This document shows positions 33,369-43,751 of a stretch of 64,000 nt of DNA, piece after piece. Source of the DNA: Phenylobacterium sp. J426 (GTDB taxonomy: Bacteria; Pseudomonadota; Alphaproteobacteria; Caulobacterales; Caulobacteraceae); assembly GCF_024699945.1 (NCBI RefSeq), contig NZ_JAJOMY010000001.1, positions 2,604,001-2,668,000 on the forward strand, read 5' to 3'. Position numbers and translations under genes: made by a program. The notes below the pieces were generated by a model. It was not told where the DNA came from, did not search any database, and saw only the letters and a program-made list of their open reading frames with translations. Positions within the stretch are counted from its first letter, which is position 1; every line of letters begins with the position of its first letter.

Positions 33369-34363
33369 GCGCAGCGATCCGCGTCGAGGGGATGGGCGGC
33401 CTTGGCGACTGCTTGCATCAGCGTGCCGTGGTGCGACAGCTCCTCGCGCAAGGGCGGGATGTGTGGCTGGAGACGCCCTGGCCGAGTGTCTACCACGACC
33501 TCAGTGGAGAGCGGCTGCACCTGGTCGACGCCGGCTCGCCGCTGAGAACGCAGGCCAAGAACGCTGAGCGAGAGGCCGCAAGTTTCAGCCATCGCCCGCC
33601 GCCTGATGAAGCCGACTATCTGCGGGTCCACTATCCGGCGCCGGCGTGTCAGGCGTGGGGCTCGGTGCTGAAGGCCATGCTGGCGACTTGCCGGCTCGAC
33701 CCCGACGAATGCGACTTCCGTCTGCCGGTGCCGGACCGGTGGCTGGACATGGTCGAGGTTTGGCTGAACCGGTGGGGCAACCCCGTCAAGCCGCTGATGA
33801 TCTATCGACCGCTGGTGGCGCGTGCGGAGTGGGGCGGGGCTGCGGCGCGCAATCCCGATCCCGATACATACCGGGCCCTCTACCGAGCGGTCCGGGGCCA
33901 ATACTTCGTCGTTAGCGTGGCGGACCTTGAGCCCGGCCGCGAGTGGCTTGTTAGCGAAGAAGTCGACGTCGACGTCGTTCTGCACGGCGGCGAGCTTGTG
34001 TTCGAGGAACTGGCGGCGCTCTTCAGCATCGCCGACCTCGTGTTCACAGCCCCGGGCTTCGCCGTCGTGCTCTCGCAGGCGGTTGGAGCCAAGCACGTAG
34101 CGGTCTTTGGCGGCTATGAGCGGGCCCGGAGCTACTCCGCTGGTCGGAGGTTCGCGCGGCAACTAGCAATCGAGCCCATCGAGCCGTGTGACTGCTTCAG
34201 ACATGACCACCAGTGCCGCAAGGAAATCGACCTGCCGGCAGCGCTGAACAGAGTTCGTGAGTTCGGCTTCGGGCTTCCACCACTGGCTGGTTGGAGAGCG
34301 CCGCTCGCGTTCGTCGGCGACGTCGGCCCAGAGCTGTACCCGCCGACATCCCAACGAGCATGA
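33365..34363 (+). CDS. Glycosyltransferase family 9-like protein
   Basis: About 332 residues from GTG 33365, overlapping the previous stop (GTGA) with GGAGG before it. It starts with GMGGLGDCLHQRAVVRQLLA, the GDxL..P-like opening of heptosyltransferase-type enzymes. The C-terminal domain has ELAALFSIADLVFTAPGFAV and QAVGAKHVAVFGGYE, the donor-binding pattern. It may glycosylate virion or cell surface; acceptor unknown. Confidence 0.7.
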   Translation: MSAAIRVEGMGGLGDCLHQRAVVRQLLAQGRDVWLETPWPSVYHDLSGERLHLVDAGSPLRTQAKNAEREAASFSHRPPPDEADYLRVHYPAPACQAWGSVLKAMLATCRLDPDECDFRLPVPDRWLDMVEVWLNRWGNPVKPLMIYRPLVARAEWGGAAARNPDPDTYRALYRAVRGQYFVVSVADLEPGREWLVSEEVDVDVVLHGGELVFEELAALFSIADLVFTAPGFAVVLSQAVGAKHVAVFGGYERARSYSAGRRFARQLAIEPIEPCDCFRHDHQCRKEIDLPAALNRVREFGFGLPPLAGWRAPLAFVGDVGPELYPPTSQRA

Positions 34364-34433
34364 CCGTAGAAGCGCTGCTCGCCCCTTACCGCATCTGGGC
34401 CTGAGGCCCGCTCTCACCGAAACGGAGACACCC

Positions 34434-34613
34434 ATGCGCCTGAAGGCCCTCATGCCCCACCCCGTGTCCGCAAAGCTCAAGGTCCGCCGCGGCGCCGTCT
34501 TCGAGGTCAGCAAGGAACTCGGAGACAGGCTGGTCCGCATGCAGATCGCGGAGCCGACAAAGGCGAAGGTCACGGTCGGCGACGGCGAGCCCTCAGCGCC
34601 CGCTGATTCCTGA
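34434..34613 (+). CDS. Small hypothetical head-region protein
   Basis: A 59-residue protein from ATG 34434 (ACGGAGA upstream): MRLKALMPHPVSAKLKVRRG, then a short helical segment and a Thr/Lys/Val-rich strand. Small beta proteins of this size often lie between connector genes. Function unknown. Confidence 0.55.
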   Translation: MRLKALMPHPVSAKLKVRRGAVFEVSKELGDRLVRMQIAEPTKAKVTVGDGEPSAPADS

Positions 34614-34615
34614 TC

Positions 34616-34948
34616 ATGCGCGCCGGAAAGCTGGATCGCCGGCTCACGCTGCTGAGCTATGGGAGCGAGGGCACGAACGCCTTCGGCGATCCGGCTGACG
34701 CCTGGACCGACATCGGTACGGTCTGGGCCTCCAAGCAGGACGTGAGCGACGCTGAGCGCATGCGGGCTCAGGCGCTCGGCGCCACCATCACCACCCGCTT
34801 CGTGGTTCGATCAACCGAGCGCGCCCGCGGCCTCAAGCGGCGCGACCGCGTCCGCTGCGATGGGGTGACCTATGACGTCGTCGGCCTGAAGGAAGTCGGC
34901 CGGCGCGATGGAATCGAGATCACCGCAGCTGCGGCCGAGGAAGGCTGA
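34616..34948 (+). CDS. Head-tail adaptor / head closure protein
   Basis: A 110-residue protein with the family's pattern: MRAGKLDRRLTLLSYGSEGT, then AWTDIGTVWASKQDVSDAER and a C-terminal CDGVTYDVVGLKEVGRRDGI. It seals the connector after packaging. Confidence 0.88.
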   Translation: MRAGKLDRRLTLLSYGSEGTNAFGDPADAWTDIGTVWASKQDVSDAERMRAQALGATITTRFVVRSTERARGLKRRDRVRCDGVTYDVVGLKEVGRRDGIEITAAAAEEG

Positions 34949-35472
34949 TGAAGGTCAAGGTGAGGGTCGAGGGCCTCCGCGATCTCGACGCCGCGCTGGC
35001 CGAGCTCAACAAGGCCACAGCCCGCAACGTGCTTCAGCGGGCGCTCCTGAAGGCCGCAGACCCTGTGCATCAGGAGGCCGTGCGGCTGGCGCCGGAACGA
35101 TCCGGCGTTCTGAAGTCGAAAATCCGCAAGTCGACCCGGAAGCCGAAGGGTCATCAGTCGAAGGCTGCCTTTGCCGCGGCCATGAAGCGCGGAGCCACGC
35201 GACGGGAAGCTGTCGCGGCGCAGCGGGCCTTCAACCGCGAGAACCCTGCACGGTTCGCTGAGGTGTTCGTCGGCGTCGAGGAGGGTGTTGCGCAGGCCTG
35301 GCCGCAGGAACTCGGCACGGCGAAGCACCCACCTCAGCCGTATATCCGCCCCGCCATGGAGGCAAAGTGGGGCGAGGCCTTGGAGATCATGAAGGCCGAG
35401 GTTCGGCCCGAAATCGAGAAGGCCGCTGAGCGCGCCCGAAAGCGGGCGCTCAAGAAAGCCGCGAAGGGCTGA
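34948..35472 (+). CDS. HK97 gp10-like tail-completion protein
   Basis: A 174-residue protein: MKVKVRVEGLRDLDAALAEL, VHQEAVRLAPERSGVLKSKI, and an ending QELGTAKHPPQPYIRPAMEA, which is diagnostic for HK97-gp10. A long basic C-terminal helix follows. It joins the tail to the head. Confidence 0.88.
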   Translation: MKVKVRVEGLRDLDAALAELNKATARNVLQRALLKAADPVHQEAVRLAPERSGVLKSKIRKSTRKPKGHQSKAAFAAAMKRGATRREAVAAQRAFNRENPARFAEVFVGVEEGVAQAWPQELGTAKHPPQPYIRPAMEAKWGEALEIMKAEVRPEIEKAAERARKRALKKAAKG

Positions 35473-35478
35473 TCCGCC

Positions 35479-35874
35479 ATGGAAGACGAACTTCGCGCCC
35501 GCCTTCTGGCGGCGACGGCGCTCGTCGCCCTCGTGCCGGCGGAGCGGATCGCCTGGAGCCGTCGACGCGGCATGCCGGCCGTGGCGCTTTGGCGGGTAAG
35601 CGGTCGGCCCGACTACCACCTTAAGGGCGCGTCCGGCCTCGTGGACAGTGTCGTCCAGATCGACTGCTGGGGCTCGACCTACGAGCAGGCCAAGAACATC
35701 GCCCGCGCCGTGAAGGTCGCGCTCAGCGGCTTCAGCGACGCGGTCTTCCGGGGCGTCTTCATCGAGAACGAGCGCGATGGTTTCGAGCCCGGCGACGGCG
35801 CTCCGAGCAGCGGCGCCCCTTCCAACTTCTTCCGCACCAGCCTGGACGTCCGGGTCTGGTCGACCGTCAGCTAG
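35479..35874 (+). CDS. Tail terminator / tail completion protein (DUF3168)
   Basis: A 131-residue protein with the DUF3168 features: EDELRARLLAATALVALVPA, QIDCWGSTYEQAKNIARAVK, and C-terminal RTSLDVRVW. It caps the growing tail tube. It lies between the gp10-like and tail-tube genes as usual. Confidence 0.85.
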   Translation: MEDELRARLLAATALVALVPAERIAWSRRRGMPAVALWRVSGRPDYHLKGASGLVDSVVQIDCWGSTYEQAKNIARAVKVALSGFSDAVFRGVFIENERDGFEPGDGAPSSGAPSNFFRTSLDVRVWSTVS

Positions 35875-35886
35875 AGGAGACCTGCA

Positions 35887-36309
35887 ATGACGGACGCGAT
35901 CACGGGCTATGGCTCGTCCTTTGAAGTCCACGATGGCGCATCGCCCGGCGCGTGGTTCGAGTTCGAGGAGGTCAAGTCGGTTGGCCTTCCGAACGAGTCG
36001 CGCGAGCGGCTGGACGCCACCCACATGCAGAGCCCCGCCCACACTCGGGAGTATATCCCGGGTTTCATCGATCCCGGCGAACAGACCGTGACGATGAACT
36101 TCGTCCCAGGTTCTGACACCGACGAGTTCATCGTCGACTGGCGCGCCTCGGGCGAGACCCGCGATGTTCGGGTGACGGCCAACGGCATCACCTTCACCTA
36201 TCCGGCGTTCCCCACCGGCTACGACACGCCGCTCGAAGCCACCGCCGTGGCCGAGGCGACGCTGACACTGGCGGTCGCCGGCGCCGTGGTGCGGGGCTCG
36301 GCGGCCTGA
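35887..36309 (+). CDS. Major tail tube protein
   Basis: A 140-residue beta-rich protein: SSFEVHDGASPGAWFEFEEV, then LDATHMQSPAHTREYIPGFI, matching lambda-V / GTA-type tube proteins. It polymerises into the siphovirus tail tube and is followed by the chaperones and tape measure. Confidence 0.88.
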   Translation: MTDAITGYGSSFEVHDGASPGAWFEFEEVKSVGLPNESRERLDATHMQSPAHTREYIPGFIDPGEQTVTMNFVPGSDTDEFIVDWRASGETRDVRVTANGITFTYPAFPTGYDTPLEATAVAEATLTLAVAGAVVRGSAA

Positions 36310-36653
36310 TGCCGGCCAACCCTGAAACGGGCGTGGTCTCCTTCGATACGGCGAAGGAGACCTACCGCCTGCAGTTCACGATCGATGCCATCGTCACGCT
36401 CGAGGATCTGCTCGACAAGAGCGTCGCCGACGTCGGCGTGCAGATGGCCCGTGGCCGCATCGGCGCCATCCGTGCGGCGCTCTGGTCCGGCCTGCGGGAG
36501 CATCATCCCCAGCTCACGCTGAAGGAAGCCGGCGACCTGCTCACCGATCCGTCGCTGAAGGGCGGCAAGGCGGTGGAGCTGATTGGGCAGGCCCTGAAGC
36601 TCGCCTTCGGTGATGACGCCGCCAAGCCGGAGGGCGACAGCCCCCAGGCGTAA
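36309..36653 (+). CDS. Tail assembly chaperone, N-terminal product
   Basis: A 114-residue protein (SFDTAKETYRLQFTIDAIVT, then QMARGRIGAIRAALWSGLRE) of the GTA-type tail chaperone group. It stops at 36653 just after a CCCCC run. The downstream frame has no start codon and would be made by a -1 shift here, as with G/GT proteins. Confidence 0.82.
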   Translation: MPANPETGVVSFDTAKETYRLQFTIDAIVTLEDLLDKSVADVGVQMARGRIGAIRAALWSGLREHHPQLTLKEAGDLLTDPSLKGGKAVELIGQALKLAFGDDAAKPEGDSPQA

Positions 36654-37015
36654 GCCCGCCGACCTGGGCTCAGCTCTTCACCGCCTGGTGCGGGCTCGGC
36701 TTTGCGCCGGACCTGTACTGGCGCCAGACCCCGCGCCTTGCGCGGCTGGCGATGAGGGGCGGAGCCCAGCGGGTCGAGCGGGATCGGAAGAACGCCCGCT
36801 ACCTGGCTTGGCACATGCTGAGGCCGCACGGCGGCAAGGACTTCCCGAGCCTCGAAAGCTTCGTCGAAGGCTCGGTGAAGACGGAGCCGACGAAGGTCCA
36901 GACCGGACCTGAGCTCTACCACGTCATGCGCCGCTGGGAGGCCGCCTCCGGAGCGCAGCAGGCCCGCGGGGCACAACTCCAGAAACGACGCTCCAAGCCG
37001 AGGGAGGAACCATGA
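36642..37015 (+). CDS. Tail assembly chaperone extension made by -1 frameshift
   Basis: The -1 frame runs PTWAQLFTAWCGLGFAPDLY, WRQTPRLARLAMRGG (the W..TP motif of the second chaperone domain) to 37015, overlapping the tape-measure start by ATGA. It has no start codon before 36752, so it should be a fusion of 235 residues with the upstream gene. The slip site is within CCCCC at 36641-36645. A missing C in the assembly would look the same. Confidence 0.7.
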
Positions 37016-40000
37016 GCACTGGGCCCATCAGCTCGCTCTATGCCGCCCTCGGCATGGACTCTGCGCAGTTCGAGAGTGGGACCAAGCGCGCGCAGGCGGC
37101 CTGGAACAACCTCGGCGGCAACATACGGTCGGGCGCTACCCAGATCGAGCGCTCAACCGAGCGGATGAGCGCGTCCATGAGCGCCAGCGCCCGCTCGGCC
37201 GATCTACTGGCGTCGTCGCTTGCCGGCTTGGGCGTCGCTGCCATCGCGGCCCAGACAGCCCGCCTGGCGGACGGCTACACCCAGTTCACCAACCGGCTGA
37301 AGACGGCGGGGCTGGAAGGCGAGGCGCTCGCCGCAACCCAAGCCGACCTCTACGCCGTCGCTCAGAAGTACGGCGTAGAGCTCGAAAGCCTCGGCACGCT
37401 GTTCGGCCGTCTCTCTGGCGCGGGCAAAGACCTTGGCGCGACGCAGGACCAGCTGCTGCGCTTCACGACCGGCGTCGCCGCCGCGCTGAAGGTGCAGGGC
37501 GGCTCCGCGGCCGACAGCGCCGGCGCCCTCCTCCAGCTGTCCCAGGCGCTCAGCGGCACCAAGATCCAGGCCGAGGAATACAACTCCCTCATCGATGGCG
37601 CCCGGCCGCTGCTGCAGGCGGTGGCGAACGGGTCTGACCGCTTCAAGGGCTCGGTGAGCGCGCTGACCAAGGCAGTGAAGGCTGGGGAGGTGACCTCCCG
37701 CGAGTTCTTCGAGGCGGCGCTGCGCGGCTTCGGCAGCCTGGAGGCGCAGGCCGAGAAGTCGGCCATGACCATCGGCGGGTCGCTGACGGTGCTGAACAAT
37801 GCGCTCGGCCGGTACGTCGGCCAGACGGACCAGGCGCTCTCCGCGACCCAGCGCGTCTCCGGCGCCATCACGGGCCTGTCGGCCAACCTCGACACGATCA
37901 TCCCAGCGGCTACCGCGCTGATCGCCCTGGTGGGCGTGCGTTATGCCGCCGCCGGCGCCTCGCCTTCGTCGCCACCTCGACGGCCAAGGCCGCAGCCTCC
38001 GCGCGCGACGCCATTGCCGCCGACATGGCCGCAGCAGCGAACACGCGGCTGGCCGCCGCCGGCCTGACCGCCAGCGCGTCCGCAGCCCGGTTCAGCACGG
38101 CAGTCACCGGCGCCGCCGTCGCGACCAGGATGGCCACCGGTGTGGCTGGGGGCCTGGTCGGGCTGCTGGGCGGGCCCTGGGGTGTGGCCTTCACCGCCGC
38201 CGCGACTTCCGTGTGGCTGGTCCACAAGGCGCTGGTCGCCATGGATCAGCCCAGCAAGGAGATCGTGAAGACGACGACGGCGCTCAGCGCCGCGACCGAC
38301 GCTTACGCCGAGGCTGCGCAGACCGCCGCCCTCGCCAGCGGCAAGGAGCGTGAAGAGGCGATCAAGAACGCCGCCGCCAAGAAGGCGCAGGCCGAAGAGA
38401 ACATTAAGTCGGCGCAGGCCAAGATCGCTGACGCCCGCGCGACCCTCGCCCAGATCGAGGCTGAGAACCGCCGCGCCATCGAGGCGGAACGCTTCAGCGC
38501 GCGCGGCGACGCCGCCGGCACGATCCGCCCCACGATCAACACGCCCGCAGTGATGCGCGCCAAGGCTGACATCGAGGCGACGCGCGCCGCTATCGAAGCC
38601 GCGCAGAAATCGATCGAGAGCAGCGATCGCATCCTCAAGGCCGGTTCGTCGGCCGTGAAGGAGCTGTCCGAGAAGGAACTCAAGGAGCTGGAGAAGGCCG
38701 CGAAGGCGGCCGCGAAGGCCCGTGAGAAGGCCGCCAAGGAGGCCAAGAAAGACAGCGAAAAGCGGCTCGCCGATGCTCGCGAGGTCATCGACGATCTGCT
38801 GAACGAGGAAGAGCGCTACGCGAAGTCCTTCGCCGAGACGATGGCGAAGCTCGACGCTGCCCGCGAAGGCGGGGAGATCAGCGCCGAGGAATACACCGAC
38901 GCCATCCTCCGGATGCTCTCCAAGATCCGCCAGGAGAGCGTGAAGGCCGCGGATGACCTGGAGAAGGTCGACTTCACCGTGGTCTTCGGGACCGCCAAGG
39001 AGTGGAACGAAGGCGTCAAGAACATCGACGGCGTGAAGGAGCAGCTCGACAGCCTGCTTCAGTCGCTCGACGATGTGATCTTCGGCTTTCAGCAGCTTCG
39101 ATACAGCCTCTCCCGCGGTGACTGGAGCGGCGCGCTGCAAGGCCTGCTCGGCACGATCGGCGGAATCCGTGGCGCGTTCGCCTCTGGCGGCATGGGTGGT
39201 GGCATCAGCGCCATCGGCACGGTCGCGGGCCAGGTCATCGGTGGGCGCACCGGCCAGGCTATCGGCGGCGGGCTCGGGCTCGCCGGGTTGGGCATGGGCA
39301 TCGGTGGCATGCTCTCCAGCGGTGCAGCGGCCGGAACGATCGGTACGCTCCTCGGCGGGGGCGTGCTGGGAGCTGGCGTAGCCAACGGCATCATGGCCAT
39401 CGCCGGCCTCGCCGGGCCGATCGGGATCGCCGCGGGTGCGCTCTACGCTGCTGCGAAGCTATTCAACATCGGCGGCAAGCCGTCCAACGCCGGCGCCGGC
39501 CTAGACCTCCGCACGGGCGCGCTCAGCGGAAACAAGCGGACCAGCGAGACGGAGCAAGCCGCCAAGGCGGCCGGCGACGCCATCCTGGAGGCTCAGAAGA
39601 CGTTCGAGGCCGCCGGCATCAAGCTCGGCGATACGATCACTGGGCTTGTTATCGGCACGCGGGACCTGACCCAGGTCTACACCGCATCGGGCCGCACGCT
39701 GACGTCGGCTGTGGGCGATGCGGCCGCAGCGACGGACGCCGCCGTGAAGGCGATGCTGGACGGCGCGAACTTCGCCTCTGAGGCGCAGGAGAAGCTGGTC
39801 CGGTCGATGCTCGCCGCCGGCAAGGGCTTCGATGAGATTGCCGCCTCGCTCCAGGCCTACCAGGTGGCGCAAGGCCTCGGGCAGTCCATCGCCGACGAAA
39901 TCCTGCGGCTCACCGAGCCGCGCAAGTACGACATTCAGCAGGTCGAGCGTGCGGCAGAGGCGCAGCGCAAGGCCGTCGAAGAGGCGGTCAAGGCCGGCTA

Positions 40001-41213
40001 CCTGACGGCCGAGCAGTCGCTCGATGTGCTGGAGAAGCTGGCCCAACTGACGGGGTTGCAGCTCGCCGAGGTCGAGAAGCAGTACGGCCAGACGTCCAGC
40101 GCCGCGGACATCGCGAACCGCAAGCGCGAGCTCGAGATCGCTCTCATGGAAGCGAGTGGTGACGCGGCTGGAGCCCTGGCCGCCCGCCGGGCCGACGAGC
40201 TCGCCGCGCTGCGCGCGATCGATCCGGTATTGGCCGACCTCAGGGCGCGCTATTTCGCGCTCACGGACGTCGCTGCCGCGCAGGCCGAGGTCGACCGGAT
40301 CGTCGAGGCGCAGCGGCAGAAGCAGCGTCAGGAGCTGCAGGAAACCGTCTCCCGGCTGAAGGCGCTCACCGGCTCCCTTCGCGACTTCCGCAAGGAGCTG
40401 TTCCTCGGTTCCTCGGCCATGCTCACGCCGCAGCAGCAGTACGCGGCTGCGAAGGTGGAGTTCGAGCGCACAGCCACGCTGGCCAAGGCCAGGGACCGCG
40501 ACGCCATGGAGCGCCTGCAGTCCGTCTCCGAGGCATACCTGAAGGCGGCGGAGGAGGTCGCGCCAACGGCGGAGGCCTACGGCCGAGATCTGCAAGCCGT
40601 GCGGGCGGCCGTCGCCAGCACTGAGACTATCGCCACCAACGAGCTGAACGCCGCCGAGGCGGCTTTGGCGACCCTGGAGAACATCTCCAGCGGCGTGGAC
40701 GAGCTTGTGCTCGCCATGAACAACCTCGCCGCGGCCTTTGCGAAGTTGGAGGCGCTGCCGCCCGGCGCGGCCGGCGGCATCGACGTGGCCCGCTACCTCG
40801 CCAACAACCCCGACCTGAAGGCCAACTGGGAAGCCGGCGGCGTCATGCGAGAGCTTGGCGCTACCCTGGAAGAAGCGGCGCGCGAGCACTACGCCCGCAC
40901 CGGCAAGTCGGAGATCGCGGCTGGCCTGCGCCACTACGCGCGTGGCGGCTTCCATCCCGGCGGCCTGCGTCTGGTGGGCGAGGAAGGCGCGGAGATCGAG
41001 GCGACTGGGCCGGCTCGCTACTACAGCGCCGCCGAGACGTCGCGGATGCTGAAGGGCGGCTCGGCCGGCGCGGACCTGTCGCGGGCCGCTGATCTCGTCG
41101 TGACCGCGCTCGGCCCGCACCTGAACCAGATGCTGATCAACTCCAACCGCCTCTACCGGCTCCTCGACGGCTGGGACGGCGAGGGCTTGCCGGAAGAGCG
41201 AGACGCTGCATGA
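37012..41213 (+). CDS. Tape measure protein, broken by one missing base
   Basis: The largest phage gene, setting tail length. The first frame starts MSTGPISSLYAALGMDSAQF and includes the tape-measure domain (LKTAGLEGEALAATQADLYA, IQAEEYNSLIDGARPLLQAV). It turns to Pro/Arg nonsense after about 37955. Adding a base there continues LAFVATSTAKAAASARDA and on to 41213. The corrected protein is 1400 residues, with long Ala/Lys/Glu coiled coils, a Gly/Met/Ile-rich hydrophobic region (about 39180-39470) and ARGGFHPGGLRLVGEEGAEI near the C-terminus. Confidence 0.88.
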
Positions 41214-42118
41214 GGATGGTCCGCCCGGCTTACATCGACGACGCCGTGCTCGTGTCGTCCACCGTCGAAGACACGGTCGCCGCATGGTCCGGCGACGAGA
41301 CTTACGCTGCCGGCGCTGTGCGCTACCGCGCCATCGAGGGCGTGCACTTCCAGTTCCGGTCTCTGCAGGCCGGCAACACTGACAAGGTCCCGGAGAACGA
41401 ACCGGAGTGGTGGCGGCCTGAGGGGCCGACCCCGGCCTGGGCCATGTTCGACGGCGGGATACAGACCAAAAGCAGCGCGCCCGATCTGCTGGGTGTGGGC
41501 TTGCAGCTGCCGGTCGATCAGCGGGCGGACACCCTGGCCCTGCTGAACATCGACGCCGCCAGCGTCCAGGTCGTGGTGACCGATGATGTGGATGGCGTCG
41601 TCTACGACCGCACGTTCGGCCTGATCTCCGATAGCGGCATAACGGACATCTACGCCTACTTCTTCGAACCGATCGTCCGCTTGCCCGACCTGATCCTCAC
41701 GGACCTGCCGGCAGGCTACGCCGGTTCCCTGGTGGAGGTGAGCCTGATCGACGAAGGCGGCCAGCCGTCCTGCGGCGCGCTTGTGATCGGGCATGCACGG
41801 AAGCTTGGCGATACGCGCTGGAACCCCAGCCTCGGCATCCGCGACTTCTCCACAAAGGGCGATGCGCCATGGGGCGAGTTCGTGATCGTCGAGAAGGCCT
41901 ACCGCCGGCGCGCCTCCTTCAGCGTGATCGTGCCCATGGGGTTCGTCGACGAGCTCATGGACCTACTTCCGCAGTACCGCGCCAAGCCGGTCCTCTGGAT
42001 CGGAGACAGCGAGTTCAGGTCCACCGCCATCTTTGGCTACTTCAAGGACTTCAACGTCGAGCTGTCTCTCCCGCCGTCTCTCGCCCTTTGCAGCCTTGAT
42101 CTGGAGAGCCTGGTCTGA
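41210..42118 (+). CDS. Tail tip-region protein
   Basis: A 302-residue protein coupled to the tape measure by ATGA. It contains SGDETYAAGAVRYRAIEGVH near the start (carbohydrate-binding-like Trp/Tyr pattern) and a beta-rich remainder ending LSLPPSLALCSLDLESLV. Position suggests a distal tail or baseplate component. Family not firmly recognised. Confidence 0.65.
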   Translation: MRMVRPAYIDDAVLVSSTVEDTVAAWSGDETYAAGAVRYRAIEGVHFQFRSLQAGNTDKVPENEPEWWRPEGPTPAWAMFDGGIQTKSSAPDLLGVGLQLPVDQRADTLALLNIDAASVQVVVTDDVDGVVYDRTFGLISDSGITDIYAYFFEPIVRLPDLILTDLPAGYAGSLVEVSLIDEGGQPSCGALVIGHARKLGDTRWNPSLGIRDFSTKGDAPWGEFVIVEKAYRRRASFSVIVPMGFVDELMDLLPQYRAKPVLWIGDSEFRSTAIFGYFKDFNVELSLPPSLALCSLDLESLV

Positions 42119-43428
42119 TGCCGACGCCGCCCCCGCCCGTTGACGTCCTGCCGACGGCTCCGAACCGCAGCACCATGCCGGCCTCGGTGTTCGTGGCCAT
42201 CACGAACGCCTTCCTGGGTGCGCTGCAGGGATTTCGGGCTCAGCTCGTGGCCTTAGCCGCTAACGCCTTCGCGAACGCCACCGAAGCACACGGGGACGCC
42301 GAAGCCGCCGAAGCCTCCAAGAACGCCGCCCTGGCGGCTCAGCAAGGGGCGCTCGGGAGCAATACCCGTGTCGCGAGGAGCCTGACGCCGCATAGCTTCA
42401 CGGCGGGCTCTAAGACGTTCGGGATGGTTGAGGCCGGGCGGGCCTTCACGGCCGACATGCAGGTCGTGGTCTACCGGGCTTCGCAGGTCGATGCGAAGAT
42501 GGTGGGCACGGTCTCTGGGGTCGTGGGCCAGAACCTCAGCGCGACCTTCGCCGAGGACGACATCTCGCCCTACGTGCTGGGGATGGGAACGTTCACCGAC
42601 TGGGTGATCGTCGATGCAGGGTTTTACCCGCAGGCGGCCCAGATCGAGGAGGAGCGGCGCGGCGAGACGCTGATCAAGTCGTCGACGCCGGGTGGTAGGA
42701 CGCTTGCGCAGGCTCCGCAGACGCTGACCAGTGCGAACCCGGTGGCCTGGGACGTCAACGAGGGGGCGAACGCCCGCCTGACGCTCACGGGTAACCACCA
42801 GATCGGCGGGCCTACCAACCTCAAGGACGGGCTGATCTACACGCTGGACGTCAACCCGGCGACGTACACGCCGACTTGGCACGCGATCTGGGACTTCGGG
42901 CCTACGGCGCTGTATCTGCCGCCGAACACCTGGACGAAGGTGAGGGCGCAGTACAACGCCGACCGGGGCAAGCTGGAGGTGATCCGCGCGCCGGTGGGCT
43001 GGATCGAGCTCGCATCGCAGGCGGCCCCCGGCGGGACCAGCGCGATCGACTTCACGAACATCCCGCAGGGCTACAGTGACCTGCTGATCGTCATTGAGGG
43101 TGCGAAGACGGCCGGCGCTGCGTCGGACATCAAGCTTTCGGTTGGCCGGACCTCGTTCTCAACAGCGAGGGCTCTTGGCCCATCGCCCAGCAACGCGGCC
43201 GACTTGTTCTACGGCGCCGTGCTGATCCCGAACTATCGGGGCAACGGCGGGTCTGCGCTGGGCGGCGTCAACATCCACAACAGCGACCTGACGCTGGTGC
43301 TCGCGGGCACCCTGCAGCCGTACCAGCACTCATGGCGCGTGGCGGGCGGCATCGAGCGGGTCCGCGTCTCGGTCAGCGGTGACACCCTGGACGCCGGCAC
43401 CACGGTCCGGCTGCTTGCGAGGCCCTGA
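42118..43428 (+). CDS. Tail fibre-like protein
   Basis: A 436-residue protein. Pro-rich N-terminus, an Ala-rich helix (AANAFANATEAHGDAEAAEA), then beta-rich repeats with GNHQIGGPTNLKDGLIYTLD and SDLLIVIEGAKTAGAASDIK. This resembles fibres or host-specificity proteins that end with a small beta domain. It starts right after the previous gene. Confidence 0.7.
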   Translation: MPTPPPPVDVLPTAPNRSTMPASVFVAITNAFLGALQGFRAQLVALAANAFANATEAHGDAEAAEASKNAALAAQQGALGSNTRVARSLTPHSFTAGSKTFGMVEAGRAFTADMQVVVYRASQVDAKMVGTVSGVVGQNLSATFAEDDISPYVLGMGTFTDWVIVDAGFYPQAAQIEEERRGETLIKSSTPGGRTLAQAPQTLTSANPVAWDVNEGANARLTLTGNHQIGGPTNLKDGLIYTLDVNPATYTPTWHAIWDFGPTALYLPPNTWTKVRAQYNADRGKLEVIRAPVGWIELASQAAPGGTSAIDFTNIPQGYSDLLIVIEGAKTAGAASDIKLSVGRTSFSTARALGPSPSNAADLFYGAVLIPNYRGNGGSALGGVNIHNSDLTLVLAGTLQPYQHSWRVAGGIERVRVSVSGDTLDAGTTVRLLARP

Positions 43429-43430
43429 GC

Positions 43431-43721
43431 ATGTTTGTGAGCACCGTCTATGACTGCGTGACCGGAGAGACGGTCGAGGTCCACCACGACGAAGCACCCG
43501 AGGTGGAGCGTCGGCTGATCCCGAAGTCGGTGATCCAGGAGCGGGTGCACGCCGTCGGCAAGCTCGGGGCCGCCTTCGCCGTCCTGCAAGCCGACCCGAT
43601 CAGCTTCGGCCGCTGGTTCGCGCCAGACTGGCCCAACGTCTACTTCGACGATGAGGGCCTGCGGGCCGTGCTCGCCGAGGCCGGCTGCACCGAGGCCGAA
43701 ATCGCCACCATCACGGCCTGA
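43431..43721 (+). CDS. Small hypothetical protein between tail genes
   Basis: A 96-residue protein: MFVSTVYDCVTGETVEVHHD, a helix, then FAPDWPNVYFDDEGLRAVLA. It may be a fibre-assembly chaperone, as such genes often sit beside fibres, but no family is recognised. Confidence 0.55.
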   Translation: MFVSTVYDCVTGETVEVHHDEAPEVERRLIPKSVIQERVHAVGKLGAAFAVLQADPISFGRWFAPDWPNVYFDDEGLRAVLAEAGCTEAEIATITA

Positions 43722-43751
43722 CGCGCTCCACACCGATCTGCGGAGACAGAC

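Noticed and set aside
39501..41285. A 594-codon leftward frame over the tape measure
   Set aside because: Shadow frame in high-GC DNA; the rightward frame has the coiled coils and family motifs.
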